From Pedobacter sp. PLR (GTDB lineage Bacteria; Bacteroidota; Bacteroidia; Sphingobacteriales; Sphingobacteriaceae): a stretch of DNA of 64,000 nt. Every line of letters starts with the position of its first letter. The stretch's first letter is position 1. Of the stretch, positions 10,489 through 19,469 are shown one piece after another. The notes beneath the pieces are model-generated. The model did no database searches. It was given only the letters and a program-made list of their open reading frames with translations, and was not told the origin of the DNA. The stretch is from positions 88,995 to 152,994 of the forward strand of contig NZ_JAPIVQ010000012.1 of assembly GCF_026239675.1 (NCBI RefSeq), in the 5' to 3' direction. A program made the position numbers and the translations under genes.

Positions 10489-11088
10489 TTAGCGGATGAT
10501 TATAGTAGATGTCAGCACCAGAAGGATACTCAGATCGATACGACCATTTACGTCTTTCCGGATAAACTGAACCGCTAATTGGATGTGTTTTTTGACTGTT
10601 TCGGGGGATAATTGAAGTGCTTTAGCAATCTCATCATGCTTTAAACGGTCATACCGACTCATCTTATAGACTTTTTGCTGCTGCTCAGGTAATTTATCAA
10701 CGGCCATTTCGATCAGCTTCCGGTAGCCATCCGCAGGGTTATCGAGTTCATCTAAGGCAAATTCCGTTAAAGCCTCTTTTTCAAATGCAGCATGAACAAC
10801 GCTTTTAGCGGCCATTTTTTTTAGCACTAAAAAGGCCTCATTCCTACATAGGATATATAAGTAACCACTAAAATTGGAGATATCTGTCAGCGTTTCCCGC
10901 CTTACCCAGATCTTGATAAAGGAATCCTGAATGATCTCCTCTGTGATATCGATAGAATTTGTGAGCTTAAAAACAAACTCAGCAAGAGGTTTGGCATACC
11001 AATGGAATAATTCAGCAAAGGAACGCTCGTCGCCTTCCGCTATTTTTTTTAGAATGTAAACTTCATTTTCCAGTGGTCTGACTGCCAT
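10489..11088 (-). CDS. ECF RNA polymerase sigma-70 factor
   Basis: 199 residues, typical of the Bacteroidetes sigma factors paired with FecR/SusC. Region 2 lies at about 15-85 (SFAELFHWYAKPLAEF, then DITEEIIQDSFIKIW). Region 4 lies at about 130-180 and contains the helix-turn-helix KHDEIAKALQLSPETVKKHI. It should drive transcription of the susCD locus when released by the FecR protein encoded next. The C-terminal tail is hydrophobic (DLSILLVLTSTIII), which is common in this subfamily. Confidence 0.93.
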   Translation of the reverse strand: MAVRPLENEVYILKKIAEGDERSFAELFHWYAKPLAEFVFKLTNSIDITEEIIQDSFIKIWVRRETLTDISNFSGYLYILCRNEAFLVLKKMAAKSVVHAAFEKEALTEFALDELDNPADGYRKLIEMAVDKLPEQQQKVYKMSRYDRLKHDEIAKALQLSPETVKKHIQLAVQFIRKDVNGRIDLSILLVLTSTIIIR

Positions 11089-11159
11089 TATTGAGATACC
11101 CTTTTTGTGGTGTTCCGGGAAACCAATATTATAAATAATTTGTCAATATATTACCATAA

Positions 11160-11212
11160 CCGACGCCTGCTCCTTAAAATTACCCCTATGCTAATTATGG
11201 AGCAAGCGTCGG
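11160..11212. terminator. Stem-loop between the serine hydrolase and sigma factor genes
   Basis: Two 14-nt arms (CCGACGCCTGCTCC and GGAGCAAGCGTCGG) pair with one mismatch across a 25-nt loop, just past the stop codon of the minus-strand serine hydrolase gene. The T-rich tract follows in the plus-strand direction (TATTGTTTTTA), so it would end plus-strand (antisense) transcripts best. Its orientation as a terminator for the minus-strand gene is uncertain. Confidence 0.5.
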
Positions 11213-11221
11213 ATATTGTTT

Positions 11222-13039
11222 TTATTCAGACGTTAATGATTTAACCATTCTGGCAGCATTCTCGTTTCCAGGATTAAGTTTCAAGGCCTTTTCATAGTTC
11301 TCCTTTGCCAGTTGTTTATCGCCATTGGCAAGATATGCTTCTCCCAGACTATCATAAGTATTCCCGCTTTCCGGATAGAACAAGGTGTTTATTTTGAAAA
11401 TAGCGATAGCCTTTCTAAAATCTTTAGCGTTTAATTGCGCGTATCCCTGACCATTGATGTTAGACTCGCTGATGATAAAATGTCCCGGATCTGCCGCTTT
11501 AATTTTTCTGAATAAAACCAAAGCTTCTTCAAATTGACCGTTATCAATAAGTTCAGAAAGTGTATCTTCAGTCTTAGCCAATCTTGGGTTCTCATAGCGA
11601 ACCGGATCATGGAACATCGAGTAAACCAGATACATTTTCTGATCTGCAGGATTCCGCAAAAACTTTACCTTACGCTCCCAACCTTTCATCACATAAGTAT
11701 CCGCTGCTACTTTAAACAATTCCAGAGGCTGATCCATATTATTTTGAAGGAACAACCTCCCCTTTTCTTCCCGAATTTTAGTTAGCCCATATTTGTCAGT
11801 TTGGTAACGACCTACCGCCTTATTCCGGTCTGCTACCTGAATAGCTAATTTTTTATAGACCGGAAAATCAAAATCCGGCCAGTTAAAAGTAGTGGTTACC
11901 GCACGCATCAGCTCCGTATTCAGATCTGGCTGATTGCCATTCGTTAAGATCACGACTCCATCGCCATGCGCTGTATTTGCGATCATCATGCTAGAAAAAC
12001 CTTCATTCCAGCCATTGTGCATAAAATACTGCGTCTCATTTCTTTTTTCCAGAAAAATACCCAAACCCTCAAAAGGCTCAATAAAAGGGCTGACAAACTG
12101 TTTGGCCATATTTTGAGATAGTACCTTATGGCTTTCTCCTTTTAAAGTAGATTGTACATCGATGATAAATTTCGAAAGGTCTGTTGCAGTCGTCCAGAGT
12201 CCGGCAGGTGCCATTTCCGGGTAAGTATGTCTTTTTCCGGGAACTTCCGAACCATTTGGTAAATAACCCGTCGCCGCCAGTTTTAGCTGTCCAGCAGTTA
12301 AAGGCTGATCATAAGTACTGTTTGTCATACCCAATGGCTCAAGAACCAATTCTTTCATGATTTGAGGATAAGGCTTCCCTTCGATATCGATCAGCATTTG
12401 TTGCAGGATACAATACCCACCACCAGCATAACGTAAAGATCCACCAGGAGTTTTATCCACCCTGATCTGCGGAGAGTTGGCCGGTTTAGCGCCATTGAGC
12501 ACCTGAATAAGTGTAGGAACGGAATCTCCAACTGCATAACCCGCAAAACCGCCAACGGTAACTCCGCCGCTATGGCTCAACAAGTGTTTCAGATTTACCT
12601 TTTTTGCAGCCGTAAACTCATTATCCGGAAGCTTCCAGGTTTTAAGGTAATTATTCACATCCGCGTCAGCATCGATTTTACCCAGCTCTACTACCTTTAA
12701 TGCCGCATAGGCGCTGACTGGCTTACTGATCGAGGCCGCCTGAAAGAGCGTTTGATCCGTTACCGGAACTTTGCTTGTTTTATCTGTGATTCCATAGCTT
12801 TTGATATAGGCAATTTTAGAATTCTTTATGACCGCAATACTCAATCCCGGAACACCATAATGTTTCATTCTTGACTCAATGGTCCATACGGAATCTCCCT
12901 CAAAACGAACCGCGGGAATCAATCCTGACTCCACCTTTTTGATCAAAGCTTTAGTCTTAGGGTCAGATTGGGCAAATAGCTGCTGAGTACTTAAGGAGGC
13001 AATCAGGAATAAAGGGAGTAACCAGGAAGATCTCATCAT
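11222..13039 (-). CDS. Secreted serine hydrolase (class C beta-lactamase fold) with C-terminal TPR repeats
   Basis: 605 residues. A signal peptide (about 1-23, ending LFAQ) precedes a beta-lactamase/transpeptidase-like domain (about 45-370). The nucleophile motif is SISK (Ser103, Lys106). The second motif is RYAGGGY with Tyr204. HNGWNEGF stands where class C enzymes carry the KTG-type triad. A linker leads to tetratricopeptide repeats at about 500-600 (AIFKINTLFYPESGNTYDSL, then NYEKALKLNPGNENAARMV). The family covers esterases, D-aminopeptidases and penicillin-binding proteins; the natural substrate cannot be assigned from sequence. The start has two adjacent ATGs. It is transcribed on its own on the minus strand. 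Confidence 0.88.
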   Translation of the reverse strand: MMRSSWLLPLFLIASLSTQQLFAQSDPKTKALIKKVESGLIPAVRFEGDSVWTIESRMKHYGVPGLSIAVIKNSKIAYIKSYGITDKTSKVPVTDQTLFQAASISKPVSAYAALKVVELGKIDADADVNNYLKTWKLPDNEFTAAKKVNLKHLLSHSGGVTVGGFAGYAVGDSVPTLIQVLNGAKPANSPQIRVDKTPGGSLRYAGGGYCILQQMLIDIEGKPYPQIMKELVLEPLGMTNSTYDQPLTAGQLKLAATGYLPNGSEVPGKRHTYPEMAPAGLWTTATDLSKFIIDVQSTLKGESHKVLSQNMAKQFVSPFIEPFEGLGIFLEKRNETQYFMHNGWNEGFSSMMIANTAHGDGVVILTNGNQPDLNTELMRAVTTTFNWPDFDFPVYKKLAIQVADRNKAVGRYQTDKYGLTKIREEKGRLFLQNNMDQPLELFKVAADTYVMKGWERKVKFLRNPADQKMYLVYSMFHDPVRYENPRLAKTEDTLSELIDNGQFEEALVLFRKIKAADPGHFIISESNINGQGYAQLNAKDFRKAIAIFKINTLFYPESGNTYDSLGEAYLANGDKQLAKENYEKALKLNPGNENAARMVKSLTSE

Positions 13040-13263
13040 GTTCTTTTTTCTAAAGACGTCAAATAGTAATCAAAAGTTACAAAATTTTTAATTAATTGAT
13101 CAGCAACGTTTATTTGGAATCTCTTTCCATACCATATCCGTACCTGCGTAGCTGGTTTAAGGAGTTGTCATATAAAACTTATAGTATTAAGACCTTCCAA
13201 AGTTTGAATTCAGCTACAACATCCATATATTGAACTTTATAAAGCTCCACAGTCCCTATAAGC

Positions 13264-13806
13264 ATGATAAAAATTGACGACAGATTAAGTCTTGAGGTAA
13301 TCAGCGAACCAATAGCTAAATTGCTATTCAAGGCTATAGATGACAACAGAGCACACCTTTCCGTATTTCTACCCTGGGTGGAGAACATGAAGGACTCCGA
13401 TGATTTTCTACTTTACCTGATTGCCTCCAGACACCTTACGGCTGAAGGAAAAGAGCTGAGTTATGCCATTTTGTTTGATCAGGTTCCGGTAGGAAGAATA
13501 GGATTACACCATATAAATCACCAAAATAACAATGCATCTATCGGCTATTGGTTAACAAAAAGTGCGGAAGGAAATGGTTTAGTTATACGATCCTGCAAAG
13601 CCCTGATCAATTACGGATTTCAGGAATTGAAACTCAAAAGAATAGAAATAAAAGCGGCTGTAGAAAACATAAGAAGTCAGGCCGTACCACAAAGATTAGG
13701 CTTTACGAAAGAGGGTATATTGCGAAAATCCGAACTGGTCAACAATGAGTTTCATGATATCGTATTGTACTCCATCCTTGATGAAGAATGGAACAGTTTA
13801 CAATAA
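13264..13806 (+). CDS. GNAT N-acetyltransferase, RimJ/RimL type
   Basis: 180 residues with the layout of ribosomal-protein or small-molecule GNAT acetyltransferases. An N-terminal substrate-binding part is followed by the acetyl-CoA region (ASIGYWLTKSAEGNGLVIRS) and the typical C-terminal segment NIRSQAVPQRLGFTKEGILR, where RimL proteins have N.aS..v.eklGF..EG.lR. It would transfer an acetyl group to an amine, perhaps a ribosomal protein N-terminus; the true acceptor is unknown. It lies just upstream of an efflux pump gene (44-nt gap), but a candidate promoter in that gap suggests separate transcription. Confidence 0.85.
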   Translation: MIKIDDRLSLEVISEPIAKLLFKAIDDNRAHLSVFLPWVENMKDSDDFLLYLIASRHLTAEGKELSYAILFDQVPVGRIGLHHINHQNNNASIGYWLTKSAEGNGLVIRSCKALINYGFQELKLKRIEIKAAVENIRSQAVPQRLGFTKEGILRKSELVNNEFHDIVLYSILDEEWNSLQ

Positions 13807-13835
13807 AATGGCCATCAGATCCCTGATCTTTAACT

Positions 13836-13843
13836 TACCTTTG
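13836..13843 (+). promoter_or_regulatory. Candidate -7 box upstream of the MFS efflux gene
   Basis: TACCTTTG matches the Bacteroidetes -7 consensus TAnnTTTG and ends 7 nt before the ATG of the MFS gene, so the transcript would be nearly leaderless. I do not see a TTG at the expected -33 distance, so this is only a candidate. Confidence 0.35.
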
Positions 13844-13850
13844 CGTAATC

Positions 13851-15050
13851 ATGAAAAATGAGATTACGTTAAATCCTAAAAAAAATAGTTTCCTGTTCTT
13901 TCTTTACTTAGTTGGTCTTAGTATTATAGGTTTTTTAGCCACAGACATGTATTTACCGGCATTCGATAAAATGCGTTTAGATCTGGGCACCTCCAAAAGC
14001 AATATCAGTGCTACCTTGAGTTTATTCCTGGCTGGATATGGTATTGCACAATTATTATGGGGGCCAATCTCCGATAAATTTGGCAAGCCAAAAACAGTGC
14101 TTATGGGTTTAAGCATCTTTACCATTGCCTCCTTAGGTATCTATTTCACCCACAATGTAAGTCTTTTATTACTGCTGAGATTGATACAGGCAATAGGCGT
14201 ATGTGCCGCTGCTGTAAGCTGGCAGGCCTTAGTGATCGAAAGATATCCAAAGGAAGAAACCAATAAGATTTTCGCCTCGATTATGCCATTGGTGGCACTA
14301 TCACCTGCATTAGCACCCTTAATGGGCGCATTCTTACTCAACTATTTTGGCTGGAGATCAATCTTTATCGCACTTGCTTTAATTGCAGTTCTGCTCATCA
14401 TTTACACCTTAACCATAAAAGACGAGAAAACGGTACAAACCATTAAAGCCGGGGACTCCACAGCAGACAAATCTTATAAGTCACTCTTAAAATCCAAACA
14501 ATTCTTAGGAAATGTGTTACTCTATGCCCTTTGTTCCGCAGCATTTTTTGCCTGGCTTACCGGCTCTCCATTCTTCTTAAAAGAACTGGGCTACAATGAA
14601 AATCAGATCGGACTAAGTTTTTTCCCGCAAACCATTGCATTTTTAATCGGTGGATATGGCTATAGAAGCTTAACGAGTAGAATAGAAGGGAAAAAGTTAC
14701 TCCCTTACTTACTGATCATCTATTCGGCAACTTGTTTAGCCCTTTATATCATTACCATCACCATGACGCCTACCTTAACCATATTGTTAATTCCATTTTG
14801 TTTAATGGCTTTGGCCAATGGGGCATCATACCCTATCGTTGTGGCAGAAGCCTTAAAATCAGCTTCACACAATGTAGGAAAAGCAGCCGCTATGCAAAAC
14901 ACCATTCAGTTGGGCATCTGTTTTATAGCCAGCGGAGTCGTTTCCTTGTTTTCAAAAGACGCTTTGCTAATCACTACTATTGTGATGGCTTCTACTGTCC
15001 CACTCGTTTATGTAGGCTATAAACTCACGCTAAATAAAGTCCTGAACTAA
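13851..15050 (+). CDS. Bcr/CflA-type multidrug efflux MFS transporter
   Basis: 399 residues with about 12 membrane segments. The first helix ends in FLATDMYLPAFDKM, the Bcr/CflA subgroup signature, and the loop between helices 2 and 3 has GPISDKFGKPKTVLMG, the MFS motif A. LLLRLIQAIGVCAAAVSWQA is the conserved helix 4-5 region of drug:proton antiporters. It should export small toxic molecules from the cytoplasm in exchange for protons. Its stop codon is only 5 nt from the end of the convergent gene at 15056-16780. Confidence 0.9.
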   Translation: MKNEITLNPKKNSFLFFLYLVGLSIIGFLATDMYLPAFDKMRLDLGTSKSNISATLSLFLAGYGIAQLLWGPISDKFGKPKTVLMGLSIFTIASLGIYFTHNVSLLLLLRLIQAIGVCAAAVSWQALVIERYPKEETNKIFASIMPLVALSPALAPLMGAFLLNYFGWRSIFIALALIAVLLIIYTLTIKDEKTVQTIKAGDSTADKSYKSLLKSKQFLGNVLLYALCSAAFFAWLTGSPFFLKELGYNENQIGLSFFPQTIAFLIGGYGYRSLTSRIEGKKLLPYLLIIYSATCLALYIITITMTPTLTILLIPFCLMALANGASYPIVVAEALKSASHNVGKAAAMQNTIQLGICFIASGVVSLFSKDALLITTIVMASTVPLVYVGYKLTLNKVLN

Positions 15051-15055
15051 TTCTG

Positions 15056-16780
15056 CTATTTCCGGCTATAATGATAATCAATCACGCGACCAGCTACTTG
15101 TAGCTGGTTGTTTTTTACCGTCCTTTTTTTGCCCGAAGGAATCTCCAGCAAAATCGCTGAAGTTAAGGCGGGAATCGTAAATTGAATCGCCTTGCTCACA
15201 TTTCTGGCGATAACCTTTTGGGTTACCAGGTTATAAATATCAACTTTACCAGTCGGTTTAAAGCTCAGTTTTTTGGCTATGGGATAAGGGTTGTAAAACA
15301 ACCAGGAAGGAAAACCCGGAGCCGCAAAGAAATCCGTTACATTCAAATCCAGCTGTAGAATCCCTTCTACGTTAGTTTTCCTGACCATGCTTCCAAAAAT
15401 GCCTACATGTCCACTCCCATAAACACTAAACTGGGAGATTTCAGGGTTTTTACCGGGCACCCATTTAGGCCCATCCCCTTGCGCAACCGGCGCTTTTAAA
15501 TCCAGGTACCGATCCTCAAATGTGGATGCTTTTGCCAGGCCCTCGTAAGCAATCACACCTTTGGTCACCTCCGCAAATCCCGGCAAAGTCTGATGCTCCA
15601 GCGGCATATATTGCGGATAAAACAACCTGGAGGCATTTACCGCATTCAACATCCATTTCCCGATGGCTGTGGCATAAGCAGGTTGATATTTCACCAATGG
15701 CACTAAAGGCCATGCCGCATCAAAAGTGTTCATTAAAAAACTGTAGCCACCATGATCCACCGTGCTTCCCACAGTGCCGGAAATGTCTATGCCATTCCAG
15801 CTTCCTGCCAGGAATCCCCAACCTTCCCTACATACCGCAGTACCGGAAAACGTCCAGTCCAGCATTTTTGGGACATCAAAACCCGTCCCTTCTTCTGCAT
15901 TCATTCTGGCCGCTAAATAGGCACCAAAAGGCATTAACAATTCATAAGTAGGATTGATTTTTTCTGCATTTAAGGCCTTCATCGCGCTGATTGCACCTTT
16001 TAGATAACGTGGATCTCCGAATTTTTTATAAGCTGCATACAATACATAAGCATGTCCGGCCGCAGCGTCAGGCTGCAGGCAGATGGTATTGGTTTTAGGC
16101 AGCATTGCCCCATAGTCGAAATAAGAATAGTGGTAATTTCCGTTTAGGATGGAGTCTGCTTTAAAGAACTTTTCGGCAATCTTTTTTGCCAGCAGATCAA
16201 AATCCGGTTCTGCGGGATACTTTTCATAAATGGCATAAAAGAGCACATTGGGATACACATCATACCACCAATCTCTTCCGTACCCACCACCCAGCAAGGC
16301 TACTTCCGGCGCTGTATTGTTCATCATAATGTCCCAGCCGGTATCCCTGTTGAAGTAGTTTTTCAGCATAGCAACATAGTTCAGGCCTTGCTGATTGCTC
16401 TTGTCGACACCAACCAGCGAGGCGCCTAAAACGGCTCCCATATTGGCAAGCGCCTCATGAAACATCCCCTTATTGTTGCCTGGCCCCTGTCTGACATCCC
16501 CGATAGCAGTATACATTCCCAGTACTGGCTGATCGAAATTTTTACGGGTGCTGTCCATCCAAATCAATGGCCAGTACGCTCCTTTTGCCTTAAAATCATA
16601 GACGGTACTGTCGAAACGGAGCGCCATCTTTTTCCAGTCGATGATATTTAAGGGTTGAGGAAGGTTTGCCATCTCCTTTACGCGCGCAATCTGAACTTGC
16701 TTAACCTGTGCCTGGCCACTGATAACGGTAAACTGGCTACTGATCGTAAAAAGAAGGAATAACTTTAAAATGTATTTCAT
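15056..16780 (-). CDS. Secreted protein of unknown function, possibly an alpha-helical toroid glycosidase-like enzyme
   Basis: 574 residues with a signal peptide (about 1-24). I do not recognise a catalytic motif. The body is rich in amphipathic helices with aromatic and Gly/Asp turns (GGGYGRDWWYDVYPNVLFYA, PDAAAGHAYVLYAAYKKFG), a composition typical of six-hairpin (alpha/alpha) barrel sugar enzymes. The last ~100 residues look beta-rich (FKPTGKVDIYNLVTQKV, then LTSAILLEIPSGKKRTV), like a small C-terminal beta-sandwich. A role in polysaccharide breakdown in the periplasm or outside the cell is a guess from fold and signal peptide. It stands alone on the minus strand, convergent with the efflux pump. 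Confidence 0.65.
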   Translation of the reverse strand: MKYILKLFLLFTISSQFTVISGQAQVKQVQIARVKEMANLPQPLNIIDWKKMALRFDSTVYDFKAKGAYWPLIWMDSTRKNFDQPVLGMYTAIGDVRQGPGNNKGMFHEALANMGAVLGASLVGVDKSNQQGLNYVAMLKNYFNRDTGWDIMMNNTAPEVALLGGGYGRDWWYDVYPNVLFYAIYEKYPAEPDFDLLAKKIAEKFFKADSILNGNYHYSYFDYGAMLPKTNTICLQPDAAAGHAYVLYAAYKKFGDPRYLKGAISAMKALNAEKINPTYELLMPFGAYLAARMNAEEGTGFDVPKMLDWTFSGTAVCREGWGFLAGSWNGIDISGTVGSTVDHGGYSFLMNTFDAAWPLVPLVKYQPAYATAIGKWMLNAVNASRLFYPQYMPLEHQTLPGFAEVTKGVIAYEGLAKASTFEDRYLDLKAPVAQGDGPKWVPGKNPEISQFSVYGSGHVGIFGSMVRKTNVEGILQLDLNVTDFFAAPGFPSWLFYNPYPIAKKLSFKPTGKVDIYNLVTQKVIARNVSKAIQFTIPALTSAILLEIPSGKKRTVKNNQLQVAGRVIDYHYSRK

Positions 16781-16978
16781 AAGCGCGTTTCAAATAAAGA
16801 CAGGGCAGCTAAAGTGCAGTGGTCCCAAAAAGTCAGACACTATTTGGGAGCTTGCAAAGGCCGGACAGCCGGCTTGTCATAAGGTACATAAATTCAACAT
16901 TACAAACCAGTTAGGCGTAAAAAAACAAATGAGTCCAACTGGTGTTTAACAAACTATCTAATCATTCAAAAAACCGAT

Positions 16979-17449
16979 ATGAAAACAATCTACCCTTCTG
17001 GAATTTCCCTGATTGCACTGGCTTTATTCAGTTGCAACTCTCAAAAAGCCAATACCAGTGCTCAAAAACAGGATTCGACAATGAATACTGTTGTAGATAC
17101 CGCCAAAAAACAGATTGGCGGAAACAAAGACGAACATGGATGTTTGACATCCGCTGGTTATAGCTGGTCGGTTTTAAAAAAGGAATGCATTCGCCCCTTT
17201 GAATTAGCAACCAAAATGAAAGACCTGAGCAATAATAACTTTGCAGGATATGTGCTGTTCTCTGCGGACAACAAACAGGTGGAGATATTTGCCGTTGAAT
17301 TTAATCCGGCAATTATACTCAGTGCAGCAGACACAGACGTATATACCTCAACCGATAAAAAATACAAAATGGAAAAAGATGCGCAGAAACATTGGTTCGT
17401 AACCAAAACTGAAGATGGAAAAGCGACCAGCATCTTACAACAAGAGTAA
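16979..17449 (+). CDS. Small lipoprotein with a Cys-containing motif
   Basis: 156 residues. The signal sequence ends in a lipobox (LALFSC, Cys near residue 19), so the protein is probably membrane-anchored. A Ser/Thr/Gln-rich linker leads to a short motif, DEHGCLTSAGYSWSVLKKEC, with two cysteines 16 residues apart; similar motifs occur in other small envelope proteins whose function I do not know. The rest looks like a beta-rich domain. No operon partner is close: the next gene is convergent. Confidence 0.75.
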   Translation: MKTIYPSGISLIALALFSCNSQKANTSAQKQDSTMNTVVDTAKKQIGGNKDEHGCLTSAGYSWSVLKKECIRPFELATKMKDLSNNNFAGYVLFSADNKQVEIFAVEFNPAIILSAADTDVYTSTDKKYKMEKDAQKHWFVTKTEDGKATSILQQE

Positions 17450-17505
17450 TTAAACCTGGAAATTGTCATTCTATTCCTGTTAATATCAGGCCATAAATAA
17501 GTACT

Positions 17506-18339
17506 TTATCTGTTGTTTAGGTTATCATACTTAGTCTTAACCAACATCAATTGATACAAATCAACCCATGCGACTTTATAGCTATGGCTGATTTCAACCG
17601 GTTCAGGAACTTTAAATTGAATGATCCCTTTGTTGGTCAAGGCCCAGTTAAAACTGGTTTTTAAAGTATCACTCTGCTTATTTGGACCTTCAAAAGTATG
17701 TTTGTAATGCTGCACCTGTTCTAGTCTGCCAGAATGATCCCCCTTAAATTTCAACTCAATAAATCTTTTAATTACCCCTTCACTGAGGTTTTTACGGTAG
17801 GAATGATAGTAATTATCAGTCAAAGCCTCATATTCATTAAAAAATTTCCGGCATTTTTCAGTTTTGCACCATTCGGCAAAGCCAGATCTCAGCATATAAA
17901 TGGTATCCGCATTTTTGGTATAGCTTAAATTCCAGTGCTTATTGGCCAGCAAATCCGCGATATCGAATTCCTGATTTGTTCTCTTTAGAAAAATGGTGTC
18001 TATCTGGTATTTTGCGCCTTTGGCCTGTCCGCCACCACGTGGGTTATATAAAGTAATGGCATCACTTATAAAATCTGCTTTAACAATCGGCTCTTCAACA
18101 CGAAGCGGTGGCGCTTCCATGATCATCATTTCTGAAAGTAAAAACTTGTTATACCTTTTTTCCTTTAAATAAAAGGCCCCGTTTTTATCCGTTACGGTCT
18201 CACCCACCCGACAATCAGCAACCGGATTCTTATCGTAATCGACAATCACACCTGAAATTGCTGGTCTGGCCAACCTTGACACGCAGGAAGAAAGTAAAAC
18301 AATGGAACAGAGTGGTAATAAGAAGCGTATTTTAATCAT
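17506..18339 (-). CDS. Lipoprotein with carboxypeptidase-regulatory-like domain
   Basis: 277 residues from MIKIRFLLPL, the start that gives a proper signal peptide with lipobox LLSSC; an in-frame ATG 23 codons upstream adds an unlikely hydrophilic leader. After the anchor, SGVIVDYDKNPVADCRV resembles the beginning of a carboxypeptidase-regulatory (Ig-like) fold. The remaining ~200 residues match nothing I recognise. It may be an envelope protein with a structural or binding role. The upstream gap to the divergent SDR gene is about 260 nt. Confidence 0.7.
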   Translation of the reverse strand: MIKIRFLLPLCSIVLLSSCVSRLARPAISGVIVDYDKNPVADCRVGETVTDKNGAFYLKEKRYNKFLLSEMMIMEAPPLRVEEPIVKADFISDAITLYNPRGGGQAKGAKYQIDTIFLKRTNQEFDIADLLANKHWNLSYTKNADTIYMLRSGFAEWCKTEKCRKFFNEYEALTDNYYHSYRKNLSEGVIKRFIELKFKGDHSGRLEQVQHYKHTFEGPNKQSDTLKTSFNWALTNKGIIQFKVPEPVEISHSYKVAWVDLYQLMLVKTKYDNLNNR

Positions 18340-18601
18340 GGTTTGATAACATGGTTTGGTTCCAATAGTTTGCTCGCAATAGTTTGTGTTAAAAGAAGAG
18401 CCTGTCAAAAGTACTGCTTAGGGACCAGAATATTTGCAATTATCACCCGGTAGCACCAATGTATCCAGGAATATTTATTTAGAGTTGGCACAGGACAATC
18501 CAGGTGAATATATCCAAACATTTGCGCGCTGGTTTTGTTCCTTTTGTGTCTTAATCAGGTATAATACCCTGAAAATAGCCGCTTACATTAAAACTATAAA
18601 T

Positions 18602-19375
18602 ATGCTTATTAACGAACTTTTTGACCTGACAGGGAAAGTTGCCATTGTAACCGGAGGTGGTAATGGAATTGGAAAAGCCTGCTGTGAAACCCTTGCCGGC
18701 GCTGGAGCAGCGATTGCAATAGCCGATTTAAAACTTAAGGACGCAGAAGCGGTGGCCGCAGAAATCATCAGTAAAGGCGGTAAAGCCATAGCCATTGAGT
18801 GTAATGTGCTCAATGATGAGGATCTGGTTAATCTGGTAGAGCGAACCCATAGAGAATTAGGCGGTGTTCATATCCTGGTCAATAATGCCGGTGGTGGTGG
18901 TGGCGGTAAGGAAAACCCATTTAACATTACGGTGGACGACTTTGCCAGGGTTTTTAAACTAAATGTTTTCAGTGCCTGGAGACTTTCACAACTGTGTGTG
19001 CCCTTAATGAAAAAAGATGGTTATGGGAGTATCATTAACATCACTTCGATGAGTAGTGTCAATAAAAGTCCGAATATGAGTGCTTATGCATCGTCTAAAG
19101 CAGCACTGAACCATATGACGGGTAACCTGGCTATGGATTTTGGACCACAGGTGCGCATCAATGCGGTTGGCCCGGGGGCTACAAAGACTGCGGCCCTGGC
19201 TTCTGTACTTACGCCGGAAATAGAGGAAAAAATGCTGGCACATACGCCGATAAAACGATTGGGAAACCCATCAGATATTTCAGGGGCCGTATTGTATTTC
19301 GCTGCACCGGTTTCTGAATGGGTCAGCGGACAAATACTGTTTGTGAACGGAGGTGGTGTTCAAACCCTGGATTAA
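18602..19375 (+). CDS. Short-chain dehydrogenase, 7-alpha-hydroxysteroid dehydrogenase-like
   Basis: 257 residues from MLINELFDLTGK; longer reading from 18434 would add a leader without family resemblance. The Rossmann NAD(P)-binding motif TGGGNGIG is at 17-24, NNAG at 94-97, and the catalytic set is Ser149, Tyr162 and Lys166 (AYASSK). The C-terminal stretch (LTPEIEEKMLAHTPIKRLG, then SEWVSGQILFVNGGG) closely follows my recollection of E. coli HdhA, which oxidises the 7-alpha hydroxyl of bile acids. In a free-living bacterium the substrate is more likely another steroid, terpenoid or sugar alcohol. A terminator follows 6 nt after the stop codon. Confidence 0.85.
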   Translation: MLINELFDLTGKVAIVTGGGNGIGKACCETLAGAGAAIAIADLKLKDAEAVAAEIISKGGKAIAIECNVLNDEDLVNLVERTHRELGGVHILVNNAGGGGGGKENPFNITVDDFARVFKLNVFSAWRLSQLCVPLMKKDGYGSIINITSMSSVNKSPNMSAYASSKAALNHMTGNLAMDFGPQVRINAVGPGATKTAALASVLTPEIEEKMLAHTPIKRLGNPSDISGAVLYFAAPVSEWVSGQILFVNGGGVQTLD

Positions 19376-19381
19376 AGCAAA

Positions 19382-19426
19382 ACAGGTATCCTTTATCGCT
19401 TTTTATAGGCTGTAAAGGATACCTGT
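19382..19426. terminator. Bidirectional terminator between the SDR and DUF1080 genes
   Basis: A perfect 14-bp inverted repeat (ACAGGTATCCTTTA / TAAAGGATACCTGT) lies between two convergent genes, 6 nt after the SDR stop codon. The tail is not a strong T-run, but the position fits a shared terminator. Confidence 0.6.
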
Positions 19427-19469
19427 CCTGTATGTTATAATTTACCGGTATTACTATACCTGTGTATGC

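Noticed and set aside
13179..13388. 69-codon minus-strand reading frame
   Set aside because: It overlaps the beginning of the GNAT gene on the other strand and has no signal peptide, motif or upstream site.
16979..17449. Protease inhibitor assignment for the Cys-containing lipoprotein
   Set aside because: Only two cysteines in one short motif are shared, too little to call an inhibitor fold.
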